Below, piece by piece: positions 11,827 to 23,560 of a stretch of DNA of 64,000 nucleotides. The notes under the pieces are model-generated. The model made no database searches and was not told the DNA's origin. It saw only the letters and a program-made list of their open reading frames with translations. The stretch spans positions 1 to 64,000 of the forward strand of contig JBEWZL010000116.1 of assembly GCA_045837725.1 (NCBI GenBank), in the 5' to 3' direction. The position numbers were made by a program, and so were the translations under genes. The stretch comes from Vermamoeba vermiformis. Its lineage: Eukaryota > Tubulinea > Echinamoebida. The number at the start of each line of letters is the position of its first letter. Positions within the stretch are counted from its first letter, which is position 1.

Positions 11827-13882
11827 ATGCGTACCTCTTTACTTGTCTTGTGCTTGTTTATTGTAGTGTCAGTAATATCAGCAGCAAAAAGAAATGGCCG
11901 CGAGACAGGAACGGCCTTACATTTAACCGATCTTCACCTTGATCTCCGTTATCAAGTAAGCAAAATTATATTTAATATCTAAATTGAATAATCATAATAT
12001 TTTACACGATTATAACAACAAAATCAAGGATATGCATAATCTTGTTGATTAATTATTAATAATGATTTTTCATTCAGCCCGGAACCAATCCTAATTGTGA
12101 CGCAGTAACAGTTTGTTGCCATAATGATAGGTATTGCAATTTAAGAAATATTATTTATAATTAAACTCTCGCCTCTAGAAAATATCCTAATTAATTTCTA
12201 AATTTAGTTCTCCGGGTCCTGCTAAAGCCGGTCAATTTGGTGATTATGAATGTGATGTACGCATTAATTATGCTTATCATATTATCCAATTATTCTCGCG
12301 GACGATTTTCTACGAAGCACATTGGATCTAATCACATTTCTAGGCTCCTTTAGTGCTTATGCAAGAAGCGTTTCGATTTGCATCAACTTTGAATCCAGAC
12401 TTCGTGCTTTGGACTGGAGGTATGTTGCAATGCGGCCTATAAAGCGAGTTTTAAGCTCTATTTGACATTAGATGATCCCGCGCACGATGATTTCAGTCAA
12501 AGTCGTCAAAGCAATTTAGAACGCATCAAAATTTTATCAGATCTGTTCGACAAGTATTTCCCTAATAAGCTCGTATACCCTAGCTTAGGTATGTGCACGT
12601 AACATTAAATATCATGATTACTAATCGGTTACTTTTTGGTAGGCAATCACGACACGTAAGTTTTGACAGATCGGATCTAGTAAAGCCTCAGTATTAATTG
12701 TTGCAGTTTCCCTGTCGATCAATTAGATGTACCTCCACGCAACCAATGGCTTCTCACTACTGTCGCTAGCTACTGGAACAAATGGTTGGATCCGCAGGCC
12801 ATCAAAACCCTCACTTACGGCGGTTACTACCAGGTACAGTCTTCGCGCTATTGATTATATTTACTGACTATACGTGTCTCTTGTGCGTTAGATGCAAGTT
12901 TCACCAAGCTTGAGAATTATTTCCATCAACACTTTGTACTACGACATGTTCAACTTCTGGGTACGCACTAGTTCGAAGTCCAATTTTTGATCTCTGAGCT
13001 AATATCATTTTTAAAGTTGTTGTTCCTTCCCAATGGCACGGACATTGCTGATCAATGGAAGTGGCTGCAAAATTCATTGGCTGACGCTCAATCCAAGGGC
13101 CAGAAAGTTTGGATCATTGGCCACATTTACCCTGGTAAGTACAACAAATACGCACGTATATAATCAGTCGTACATAAGCTTAACGTCATATATAGGCAAC
13201 TATCAAGGTACTCCTGGCTTCTCTCACGGCTACTCGCAATTGATGAAGCAGTACCAAGACACGATCACTGGTCACTTCTACGGCCATAGCCATCAAGACG
13301 AGGTGCATAATATATCAATTTTATATATCATTTGATGAGGGTCTAATACATTAACTTTAGTTCCGTGTCGCTCTCGACAAATCAGGCAACGCGATTGGAT
13401 TTTTATATGTCGCTCCTTCGATCACTCCATTCACCGTAAGTAAATTTTGTACAATCGTAACAATTGCTTACGTAGTATAGGAACAAAATCCTAGCATGAG
13501 AGTATATCATTATTATAAGGATACGAATGAAGTGTATGACTTCGACCAGGTGAGTTGGATCCGGTTTATTTCTCCTTCACTATGCTAACTAGTATATATT
13601 ATATAGTACGTGTTGGACCTAGACCAAGCTAACCTTAAGGGATCGATGCAGTGGCGATTGGAGTACAGCGCGGCGAGTGCTTACAATATGACATCATTGA
13701 CGCCTTCTTCGTGGTTGGATCTTGTCAAAAGATTCCAATCAAATGACGCCCTATTCCAGCAATTCCATCGATACTATCATGCAGAGTGGCCTGGTGTTAC
13801 TCCTTGCACCGGCAATTGCAAGAGCCAAAGATTATGTGATTTGACTTCCGTTGATCCGCAAGTCAAATCTCCTTTTTGTTAA
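11827..13882 (+). CDS. secreted acid-sphingomyelinase-like phosphodiesterase
   Basis: Calcineurin-like metallophosphoesterase of the SMPD/SMPDL group, predicted to cleave phosphodiesters (sphingomyelin or nucleotides) outside the cell or in the lysosome. The start at 11827 opens with a signal peptide (MRTSLLVLCLFIVVSVISA). Metal-site motifs come in order: DLHLD, then GDDPAHD split by an intron, GNHD, WIIGH and GHSHQDE, matching the five-block dimetal site of the family. About twelve exons with introns of 50-110 bases. The C-terminus carries cysteines (CTGNC, CDL, final FC) as in the family's C-terminal domain. No TM anchor, so it is probably soluble. Roughly 430 residues, a normal size for SMPDL3-like proteins. 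The exact substrate cannot be told from sequence. Confidence 0.93.
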
Positions 13883-14688
13883 TTTAGTAGGTAAATATAC
13901 CATTTATTAAGAATATTAGCATTTCAGTTTTTAGCGTTAGAAAGAAGAGGAATGATTCTATTTAATGGAAAGAGGGGTTTGTAAGTAATTTTAATCGATA
14001 CGTTAACTTTAACTCATATTATTGACAAATTAACTTTCACAATATTATTGCAAACCACCAACAAGACAGAATTGTAATCTTATTGTTAATAATAGTACAA
14101 CATCTTATGAATTAATTAGGTGTAGCGTATTTGCCGCGCTAGCAAATAACTTAAGCCATTTTTCGTACAAAGCAAGTATCGAGTCGACTTTGCAAGACGA
14201 GAAGCGATGTCCGCACGTGTCAACGCAGGCCGTTACAAAGCCGCCGGCCTAAAATATATAGGCGGCGCCCACCCCCCCCCGCCGGGGGCGACGGGCGGAG
14301 AGAATTCGCTAAATTAAATTAGCATTAATAATGTTATTCCAAACCACCAACACCAAAAAAAATAGCAATTTAAAGGCCTTAATTACGTGGATTATTTGAA
14401 TTTTTTGGTGAGCGGCCGGATTCGCCCGCTTGCAAACATTAAACTTAAACCTTTTTATGTACTTAGCGGAAGTATCGACAGTCGCATATTTGCTATATGT
14501 AGAGAAGCGGTTATGGGAAGATTACGATTGCTGTCCCCGCACGTGTTCAGTTTCGTTCACGTCAACCTCGTCAATTTCGTCCCGTTTGAATTCTCTACTG
14601 CAGTATCAATGGGAGCTATTTATATTGTCGGCATTCATTAATTAAATACTCACGCTACTGCACGCAACCACAGAAGAAGCATCTCATA
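13883..14688. other. intergenic region with a GC-rich patch
   Basis: AT-rich sequence interrupted by a sharply GC-rich segment (about 14205-14300) that includes a C run at 14270-14280 and GCCGGGGGCGACGGGCGG. A 15-base word, CAAACCACCAACA, preceded by ATTATTG/GTTATTC, occurs twice (about 14050 and 14341), so the patch is bracketed by short direct repeats. Open frames here are short and have no homolog that I recognise. The 3' part should hold the promoter of the next gene. Confidence 0.5.
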
Positions 14689-17600
14689 ATGCTACGACAA
14701 GTTCTGTTACTGGCAGCCTTGTTTGGTATGTGGATCGAGACAGCTCATTCGAATGTTAACCGCTGATACTCATAATACTATTCATAGGCGCTGTATTGCT
14801 ATTGGACGTACCAATCACTGTTAAAGAAACCGCCAAGACTGGCGCTGAAGGATGTAAGTACCAGCCGAAAATCTTTTCGCTTGTTATTGCTGTATAATAT
14901 TAAAGGAATAGATTGATTGCATTATCAGACTAATTATTTTTATGCAGTCCCCGTGACATTCGTGCTTCCTCTTCCATACGGAGCGTTCGTCGACACTCAA
15001 AAACTTCGTGTTGTGGATGAGTCAGGCACATCCGTCCCTGCTCAGTTCGAGGTGCTGAACAAGTACTGGGCCAGTACTCCACAATATCTTCGTCACATTG
15101 TGGTGCACTTCCAACCATCGGTATCAGCATGGGAGGGGTATGTGAATCAAAAAGCTCAGAGCTGTCAAATTTGTGACTGACATGTCGCTATTGACAGAAC
15201 TCCAACTTCCGGCGTCAAGAAGTATTTCGTTCGCGACGACGGCCAAGCAGCAACTCCTTCGACTCCAGTAACAGTTCAAGACGCTTCTGACTCGACCACT
15301 GTTGTCACCGTAAGTAAACCGGACAATTTTTTCCTGATCCTCGGAAAATTTGTTTGTACGAGGATAATCACCCAACAAACGATTAAATATGTTTCGATAG
15401 GGCCCATTGAAGTTCGTTCTACGCAAGAGCGAGTTTACAGTGATCAACGAGCTGTGGTTCGATGCCAATGAGAACGGAAACTTCGAAGACAACGAGAAAG
15501 TCATCTCACACAACACCAAGGTACTAGATAATGCATTTTATATGCTTTTTCTAATATAACAATGCTAGAACGGTGGTGTTCTTGTTGAACGTGACAGCAC
15601 AACCACTCAATACGACGCTGACAGATCAGATCTGACATGGGAAGTTGAAGAGTCAGGACCTCTTCGTGCTGTCATTCGTGTTGACTATCCCACTCTTTAC
15701 CAAAACAGCACTGACGTGTAAGTATCGTGGTTGTTTTTACTGCAGTTACGAGAAGTTTTCGACTCACAAAATCTTTCTCTTAAATTAGTGGTACCTTGAG
15801 GCGCGGAGCGGCAGTCCGTTTGTATGCTTACGCTGGCAAACCCTTCGTGTACATCGATTATCAACTTCAAAACTCCGCCAATGTTCCATTGTCTTGGTAC
15901 CTCTACTTCAAAGAGATGAACGTTGACTTTTCATTGACCAACTTCAATGGCAATCGCGTTCGTGTTGGCATGGCTGACCAGTAAGGATCAATGTACCTCA
16001 ACGAAATTTCAATTGTCTCCTAATAACATTATTATTTTAGAACTGTCTACGAGAAGTCAGGAGCCAGCCCCAACGTTCGTTTGTTCCAAAGCGGACTCTT
16101 GAAGGGTGATTTGTACGATGGATCCTCTATCGTCAAATCAGTGAACAATCAAAGCAACTTTGTTTGGTTGTCACTTCAAGACACGAGCGCAAATGTTGCA
16201 GTGACATCAACGATTCGTCACTTCTGGGAACGATGGCCGAATGCATTGGAAGCTAATGGCAACAAGATGTCAGTTCAGTTGTTCCCGAAGGGTTCTGGCA
16301 CTTGGACCAACATCGACAACCAAAAAGCTGTTAACTGGCAAGGCCTTTACTATCTTCCCGATATGTATCACCACTACAAAGAGTCGTTCTTGTACTTCCA
16401 CAAAGCAGATGTGTCATCAGACTCAGTGACAAATCTCATCAAATTGTTCCACAATCCACCTGTTGCCGTTGTTCCTACCAGCTGGTACAACGAGGCGAAG
16501 GCTACTCTTGACTTTGGCGGCTCTGTTCCTATTACTGCGCCTTCCAATCCTACTGGTAAGATTGATGACACTTTGACATTTTGACACGTTGACACTTTAA
16601 TTAATGATCGTTACTATCCAGATGTTCGCATGAAGAAACAAACACCCACCAATGAAATTCACAATACAGCTGTTTTCGGCGACCCTGACGGCTTGTACCG
16701 TTCAGGCACGTGCACTACTGGTGGCTGGCCTTACTCCTTGGCGTACATGATTGCTTCGGAAGACCCTGCAGACTACTTTGAAGCTCGCAACCAAATGAAC
16801 GCTGAAATCAACGTCAGACCTCACTGGTACGTAATTAGAGACGCCCTACCGAACAACAGTATGCTTATTCTTCGCTTTGCAGGATCGCCAAGTACGATTA
16901 CTTCAGAGACTACCCAAGCGTCAAATTGACCGAGAATCCTTATTGCGGAGGCACTTGGAGACAGTTCCTTGGTGTAAGTAATAGTCGCGTCAAAGTCTAA
17001 TTGACGATTATCTAATGCGCGTTAGCACGGCATTCCTGTTGTTGTCGCTCCCATTCTTAACGGCACTGGAAATTTCATGGGCGCTAGAGATGACGAACAC
17101 GGTACGAACCAATTTTTTGTTCTTTCGTAATTGATCTTAACGCCCTATTAGGCTGGTTCCATCACGCTGAAGAGGGATACTATTTGACCGGCAACTTGTG
17201 GTTCAAAGACTGGATGAAATTTGTGAGTCAGTTCAGACAGATCCGCTTGCACCAACAAGATCCTTATCCTGACAGTACGTAGTCTATCTTATTCAGCCTC
17301 ACGAACGCTTATTTAATTCATCTTTTAATAGTGAGTCATCGTGCTATTGGTCACTCACTTCAACATGCCATGTCATCGTTCAGAGTGACAGGTGATTTAC
17401 GAGTGTTGGACCAAATGTCTGTCTACCTCAGAAAATATCTTATGCCTATTTTGGATCCTTACTACGGCGATCATCATACTTCTGGCTTCCAAACAGGTTA
17501 CTTGGCTCGCTGGAACGCTAACTTGTGGATCGGTCAGTGACATTTTTGACACGTGAAAAAAATCGATGACACGTGTCACCTTTTTTGGCATTTGACTCAC

Positions 17601-18636
17601 GTTTCTATTGTTAATAGAACTTTCATACGGAGCTGCAACTAACGCTACTTATGCTCAAAACATGGCTGAAGCGTTAAATCACTTGTACGCGTTGACTGAT
17701 TGGAACTACAAGTGGGGACAATTCTCTTACTACGCTAATCGCGCGTTGTACCCGAACTCAGTTTCTAGCGGCACTGGCCTTACACTTATTGACCCCGAAT
17801 TGTTCGTGTACTTGATCACTGGTCACAATTGGCTCGTCAACCACACTTTCACCGTAAGTTACAAATAGTTTTAGTCACCGTACATTTATTAATATGTTTG
17901 CTTAGTTCGTTACTTCCGGTTTGAACGGCGGAGAAAAGCCTTACGGTGAATGGAAAACTTGGAAAGGACAATACGAGAACAGGGGGTAATGATATATACG
18001 TCTTTCTTAAAAACTGAAACTGACTTTATTTTATGCAATAGAATCTTTTACGCTATGCAGAACTACACTCGTGCTGACACTGAAGCACCCAACAAAATCA
18101 CCGATCTCACTGCGTACCGAAAAGACGGTGAAAGCACGCTGGTGTTCAGATGGAGCCCTGTTGCTACTGCTAGTACGTCTGCAGCGTTCAAAATCGATAT
18201 TTTTTTTCACTGAAACTGATTCATTCGTGTTCAGCTCGTTATCACGGAGTCTACTGCACGAGGCCTATTGTCGAAGATTCGACCAATGACACGTCAGTGT
18301 GCAACTGGTGGTCCGCTCAAGCTATCGGAGTGCCATTCGGTCGTGGTCCGTTCTACAGTGACGGCCAGTATCAATATTTCTACGTTGACGCCAACGCTAC
18401 GCTTGCCTGCTTACGTGGCTCTGTTCTCCTTTGACGAGGCCTCAAACATGTCACCAATGTCAAATGTCGTTCAACCATCAACAGACAACGTGTTAACTCT
18501 TCCTGAACCGAGCTACGTCGAACCACCCTTCTCCGAGAACAACGGCAACGGTCCTAAGAGCGAAGTGTCTTTTGCTGTTTCATTAAGCGCCGCATTGCTG
18601 GCTACTGTTATGTTACCACTGGCTCTTGTATTGTAA
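14689..18636 (+). CDS. PcRGLX/YetA-like (exo-rhamnogalacturonan lyase-like) GPI-anchored protein
   Basis: Large secreted protein of about 1,000 residues in some fifteen exons. It starts at 14689 with a signal peptide (MLRQVLLLAALFGAVLLL). Residues about 30-130 resemble the N-terminal RIFT-like domain of the PcRGLX/YetA family (FPVTFVLPLPYGAFVD, then a VPAQFEV stretch). A long all-helical toroid-like central part follows, with aromatic and His motifs such as GWFHHAEEGYYLTGN, HRAIGHSLQHAM and DHHTSGFQTGYLARW. A later segment (TDLTAYRKDGESTLVFRW) looks like a fibronectin-III strand pattern. The C-terminus is a small-residue site (ENNGNGPKSE) followed by a hydrophobic end, which is a GPI-attachment signal. 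Known relatives act on plant or bacterial polysaccharide; here a surface-anchored glycan lyase or hydrolase is inferred. The family call rests on the N-terminal pattern, so it is moderate. Confidence 0.75.
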
Positions 18637-18687
18637 GGATTTTATCATTTTTTAAACGGACATGTCAAAATGTCAGATCGCGATAAT

Positions 18688-18693
18688 AATAAA
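18688..18693 (+). terminator. poly(A) signal AATAAA after the GPI-anchored protein gene
   Basis: AATAAA about 50 bases beyond the stop at 18636, in an AT-rich context. Confidence 0.5.
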
Positions 18694-18890
18694 TGCAATC
18701 CGCAGGCTATAAAACGGGTTTATTTACAAAATTATGCTTCTAGATAAACAAGAATAGTAATATGACAGCGCGTGCTATCAGATACGTCGCAATACGAGCA
18801 GTTGCACTATATAAAGTCGATTCCGCGGCGGCACTAACGGATCCAGTGACTGAAGCTGAAGTAAGCTCAAATGAATGAACTTCTAAGGAG

Positions 18891-19016
18891 CTAGCATAGG
18901 ATTCTGCGGATTGATTTCTGTTGGTACTGCCGACTTGTTTTGGCTTGGATCTCGTTGATCTGGCTGTAAAGCACGAGAATAACGCTGAATAAGAGAATTG
19001 TTGTCTTCGCAGTCAT
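18891..19016 (-). CDS. possible 41-residue secreted peptide
   Basis: Starting from the ATG at 19016 the frame encodes MTAKTTILLFSVILVLYSQ, a textbook signal peptide, followed by a short basic tail ending in a single Cys (SIRRILC). The predicted mature peptide is only about 16 residues. No intron is needed and no homolog is recognised. It lies between two genes, antisense to neither. Short frames arise by chance, so only the signal-peptide quality supports it. Confidence 0.35.
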   Translation of the reverse strand: MTAKTTILLFSVILVLYSQINEIQAKTSRQYQQKSIRRILC

Positions 19017-19247
19017 TTTAACGTAAAAATAATATATAGTAACCTTTGTTTTAAAGTATTTTGGAGGAGAGAGGTACATCGGTCAATCTGAAATTTCGAA
19101 GGACCCAAAAAAATGTCCGTTAAAATAATCCAAAAGATTTTGGTATCGCATAAAAACATTAGTCTTGGCAGTGCAAGTCAACGAAAATGGCACAATCGAG
19201 TCCAAAATTATAATAATTCAATCGAGAATAAAAAAATAATATAAAAT

Positions 19248-19553
19248 TTATTCTCGCGACGGCTTTGTCATGAACATATCTGCTAGTACCCAATCATCGT
19301 AATAAAATTGTTCAGTATTTTGTCGAATTATTATTGATATTCCAGCTGGCGTTGGGATGAGTTCAACTCTTTCTTGTTCTCGTTTGCCGAGATCTCGAAC
19401 GAAACATAGGTTATCGCCATCTCTCTTGTGCGTATTATAAAATCTACCGCCTGGAGAAGTTAATGTAGGAGTTCCTCGATACCACTCAATCTCCCAGGGA
19501 GCCGTACTGCCAGTGTTTATCGGGATTAATTTCTTAACTGCTTCCCAATCCAT
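19248..19553 (-). CDS. small unrecognised protein, 101 residues
   Basis: A single-exon frame read from the ATG at 19553. The frame stays open further upstream, but those residues are low in complexity and probably leader. The protein has a balanced composition with Trp, Arg and Gly positions typical of a folded domain (APWEIEWYRGTPT, then GGRFYNTHKRDGDNLCFVRD) and ends MFMTKPSRE. There is no signal peptide or TM segment. The function is unknown; it could be a small cytosolic binding domain. No matching splice sites are needed, and the plus-strand frames over this region look like shadows. Confidence 0.5.
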   Translation of the reverse strand: MDWEAVKKLIPINTGSTAPWEIEWYRGTPTLTSPGGRFYNTHKRDGDNLCFVRDLGKREQERVELIPTPAGISIIIRQNTEQFYYDDWVLADMFMTKPSRE

Positions 19554-20058
19554 AAGTGCGATTAGTTTGAAGCGCGTATATTTGTTATAGTAGTTTGTGA
19601 TTTTATTTATTAGATTTTTCACAGACCGTTTTAGCAATGAAAAAATAAGCGGCAAGTTGTGCAAAAATCATGGATCCACGTCTCGACGAATCCCGCTTTG
19701 CAAACGTTATTTCAGATTCAATAGTTGGCAGGCTTCTTGTACGACTCCAGTACTATCGGTCCAATTTTATCCGTTTTTGGTCTCGGATCTCATTTTTTCA
19801 GTAATTTCGAACCAAAATGAACGACGATCTCAATGTGAGCATAATTCAGAGTTATTCGTTAATATTGCCTGTAATGAACCTGGTATCCGATATCTTCTAA
19901 TCCTCCTAGATATTTTAAAATCCTCTTAAAAATTTTCGACAGATTTTTCGGCTTGTGAGTCGGCGCGTGAAGAAGGTTGACAAATTTGTCTCCGAAGGTT
20001 CCATAACAACACATAAAATGAAACAATCCACAATGTTTCAATGCACTAAACCAACACC
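19554..20058. other. intergenic, divergent promoters
   Basis: Sits between the small minus-strand gene and the next plus-strand gene. Overlapping short frames exist on both strands (for example 19859-20041 minus), but none shows a domain, signal peptide or splice support. Confidence 0.4.
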
Positions 20059-21483
20059 ATGAAGGCCATAATTATCTTCGGCATTTTCTTGTGCGTTGCT
20101 GTTTCCGTTTTGTCTCGCAAACCGGATCCCGTTTTGCAACCTTATCCAGTTGTCTTTACTGCTGTCTATAACGAGTCAGGTAATTATAACATATTTTTTA
20201 GATAATTATGAATATTATTTGTTGGATCTAATTTTTCATTTAGATCGAGCCGCTTTTTGGCAAGCTCCTCGTATGAATACAGTATCTTTGGACCTTCCCA
20301 ACAAGCGAGCTGTAGTATCTTATGCGTCTGATAAAGGAATGACTAGAGAGCTGGAGTTTAATTTTCAAACCTGAAGGAGGCGATCCGACCGCTGTAAGCT
20401 ACTCCCAACCACTTTCTTTACCATTAAATGATTAATTATTTTGTCATAGCCGGCAAGCCAAGACTATACCGCATTTAACTTTAATCCGGACCCCGCTCAA
20501 GCGCCCAGCTGCTTTTACACACAATCCAACATTATGTCTTTGGCTCCGTTCCCCCCTCACTGGAATCATCGGGGAAATGCTTATTCTATGATAGTAGATA
20601 CCTGGTACAACTTGCCTAGCGATTTGGTCTACGCGGGCGAATATTTCATTGCTGAGTTGGGCGTCATGTCAGATGTAAGTTCGTTTAACTTTCAAAAGTC
20701 AAGATCTGACCGAATATAATTAGAGATGGGATACTGTAAGCCAATGCATATTAACGAAGACACCTGGTATTGGCCAAGTACCTTGCGCTAGTGTCATGTT
20801 CTCGAAGGGCCAAAATCCACTTCCCTTAATGGACATTCGCGCCTTTGGTGCTCGCAAAAACAGCTTTGAAAATGATATGTAAGTTCATTAATATATTATG
20901 AACTTAATTTAACGAGATAATATTAGGTACGCAATCCGTGTTTATCATTCTTTTACCACGTCAGTTGAGGACTCAGCCTTTGCATTGCCCAAGAACTGGC
21001 AAGTAACTTGCAGCAATGCTGACAATGGTAAGGCCGAGTACAAGCTTCGATATAAGTATCACTGTCCTAACGTATAATGTAGGCTTTGAAACTCAACCGG
21101 ATTATGCCATCTCGGTGTTCAGTACGAAGACCTCCGACGCGAGACTGCAGATCCAATTGACCACGCCTCCAGTTGCAGCATTAGGCGACGTCAAGGTCTT
21201 CTTGGTGCCAGCTCCGACTTGGTACTTCAATTGCGTGGACTGTGTTAACTTTCCAACGAGCTTCTTGACCTTCACGCAAGACAACTGGAACGTGTCACAA
21301 ATTTTCCCAGCAAAATATAACCACGAAGGCTGCTCGCAGTACACTATCAAAGCGACCGGTGGTGGATATGATTGGACTTACTACACCAAGACTGTAACGT
21401 ATTACGCTTGCGTAGGTTCGAACTTCAGCGGATGCAGCGCGCAACCTAAGTGCGGGAATGCAGACGTTTTGAACACTGTCTAG
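20059..21483 (+). CDS. unrecognised secreted protein, with a frame break in exon 2
   Basis: Starts with a signal peptide (MKAIIIFGIFLCVAVSVLS). About six exons encode some 390 residues rich in aromatic, Asn and Cys residues, consistent with an extracellular fold; the last exon has paired Cys (FNCVDCVNF, CSAQPKCGN). I do not recognise the family. Exon 2 hits TGA right after a TTTT run (20362-20365), while the next frame continues smoothly to a good donor and joins exon 3 in phase. A single surplus base would explain this. Every later exon is in frame with the shifted reading. It is probably a functional gene with an assembly indel. A recent pseudogene is the alternative. Confidence 0.7.
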
Positions 21484-21758
21484 AAATAAACTAACCTTAT
21501 TCATATCCTTATCCTTTTTTTTCTATTGGTCCGAAATTAGCGAGATCGAACCAACTCTCGATCAAATTTGAAAAATTCCCGCATATGCGATAGGCCTGAA
21601 AGGACATAAAGAATGCATAGGTCTAGTACATCGCACATTTAGAGCCCTTTCAATGACGCTGCGTTTGTTGACCCTCAGGGGCAGATCGAGCCGAAATTTA
21701 AGTTTTTTTGGAGTTTTTGCTAGAGAAAATTGCACAACAACACAGATTGGCGAATGTA

Positions 21759-23463
21759 ATGATGCGGAAAAATATATTCACGATTGTACTAGCGTTGCTA
21801 TTTATCGCGGCTATGGCAGTTTTCGCTCAATTCTATCAGATCAACAATTGTGGGTACAATGGAGTTTCTAATAATACAAAAAATAGTTCAGTAGCTACTA
21901 TAAGGTATGGCTTATAATGATCGCTACAGATCTCACCTCAATTTAATTATTATCGGCAATTAATTTTTTTGTTTTTGAAAGAGAACGTTGGGATAACCGA
22001 GCATTTGCAACAATTATAACTCCGAATGAGAAAAATTTAGCGCTGGCTGTGGCTCAAAATCTGGTTCAAGTGAAATCAAAGTATCCGTTATTAATTTTAA
22101 TTCTGGATCAGTAAGTTAACGAACAATAATAATACCAGTCGTTGCTCGTTATTATATGATCGATATTTAAATTGCATTATTCTAATCTTTACATAGTTAT
22201 AATAACGTGACCGTTTCTTCGGACTACATCCGGCGAGCGAAATTGCTGAACGCCAAACCGATCATCTTAGAAAAGGCGCCAATGGCTCAAACTGTTAAAA
22301 TATCCATAGAGTAAGTCACATCTAGCATTTACAAGAAATTATGCACTTTCTCGGGAAAATAATTTCAGATCGGATCTTTGGATCTTGTTTATGATTGGCC
22401 AATCTAACGTAATTACTTCTAAATATAGAAGCTTCAAAATTGCGTGGAACAAATTATCAGCATGGAAACAACTGGTGGATTATACACGAGTAGCGTTGAT
22501 GGATACAGATATGTTGGTGTTGAGCAACATCGACGAGCTGCTTGATATGCCTGATATATCATTCGGTAAGACATCAATATATATGGATATTATAGACGTA
22601 TTATATGCGCCCTATCATCAAAAGGTGACGTAAGCTGCGAACGAATCCAACTTTTGTGTACCAAAAGAGATGCGGGATCCGCTTAAAAAAACTCGGTTCA
22701 CAACACATTTTTTAATAATTATAGTATTCATGCTAATTTACATGGTTTTGACAGTTATGGGCACATGCGAGCCTTGCGAAGAGCCATGGGGCCTCTCTGG
22801 TGGTTTGATGGTGTTCGAACCATCAGTTCAAACCTTTGAAAAGTTAATGAATTTGTCGCGAGAATATCGTTCGCATACTTGGTAAGTCCTTGCTATAGAA
22901 CGATTGATTTAAGAGAACTTTAGATCTGATCAATTTGAACTTCGGATTCGTTTACGATTCAGTGCCTAATCTTTCGTCTTTTTATTAGAATATTTATTTT
23001 ACTACCTATAGAGGAAAATTAAGTCGATATTGATAATTTGCTCTAATGTACTGAGTATTTATTTATTGCAAAATTTATTCATAGGCACGAATCCGAACAA
23101 CTGCTCATTAAAGAGTATTATACGACCAAAGCACCCGAAAAAATGCACGTTTTAAGCAGAATTTACAACGCGAATGTTAATTCATGCAATTGTATGCCAA
23201 AAAGAGCTTGGGACTTTATGAAGATCTTGCACTGGATGTGCGACGGAACGGTACGTAGCTACTACCTTACTTAAATATATTATAATGTGGCTAATTACGC
23301 AATATTATAGACAGGAAAGCCATATCATTGGACTAGAGAGAAAATTTTAGCGGATCTTAACAAGCCAGACACTAGTGCAAGGAAACGATGCGTACATGGC
23401 TACAATTTGAAATGGCTGGATAATTACGAACGAGCAATGGAGTATACGAATTCTCAGAATTAA
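21759..23463 (+). CDS. glycogenin-like GT8 glycosyltransferase, type II membrane protein
   Basis: Predicted Golgi glycosyltransferase. The ATG at 21759 opens a short cytoplasmic stretch and a membrane anchor (IFTIVLALLFIAAMAVFA). The catalytic part has the GT8 start (FATIITPNEKNLALAVAQNL), the metal-binding DxD motif in VALMDTDMLVLSNIDELL, and the GLSGGLMVFEPS segment typical of glycogenin and PGSIP/IPUT enzymes. A WHESEQLLIKEYY region follows. Seven or eight exons, with all junction phases agreeing. The conserved Tyr that glycogenin glucosylates cannot be assigned. Relatives add glucose, glucuronate or xylose; the real acceptor (glycolipid or protein) is unknown. Confidence 0.88.
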
Positions 23464-23560
23464 AAAATTTAAGGGCTTGATGCTGTAAAATAGTGCGGTC
23501 AAAATTGATTTTAAATTCGAAAAAAGTCTTGTACAAAATAGGAGTGGAAATGTTGTTATA

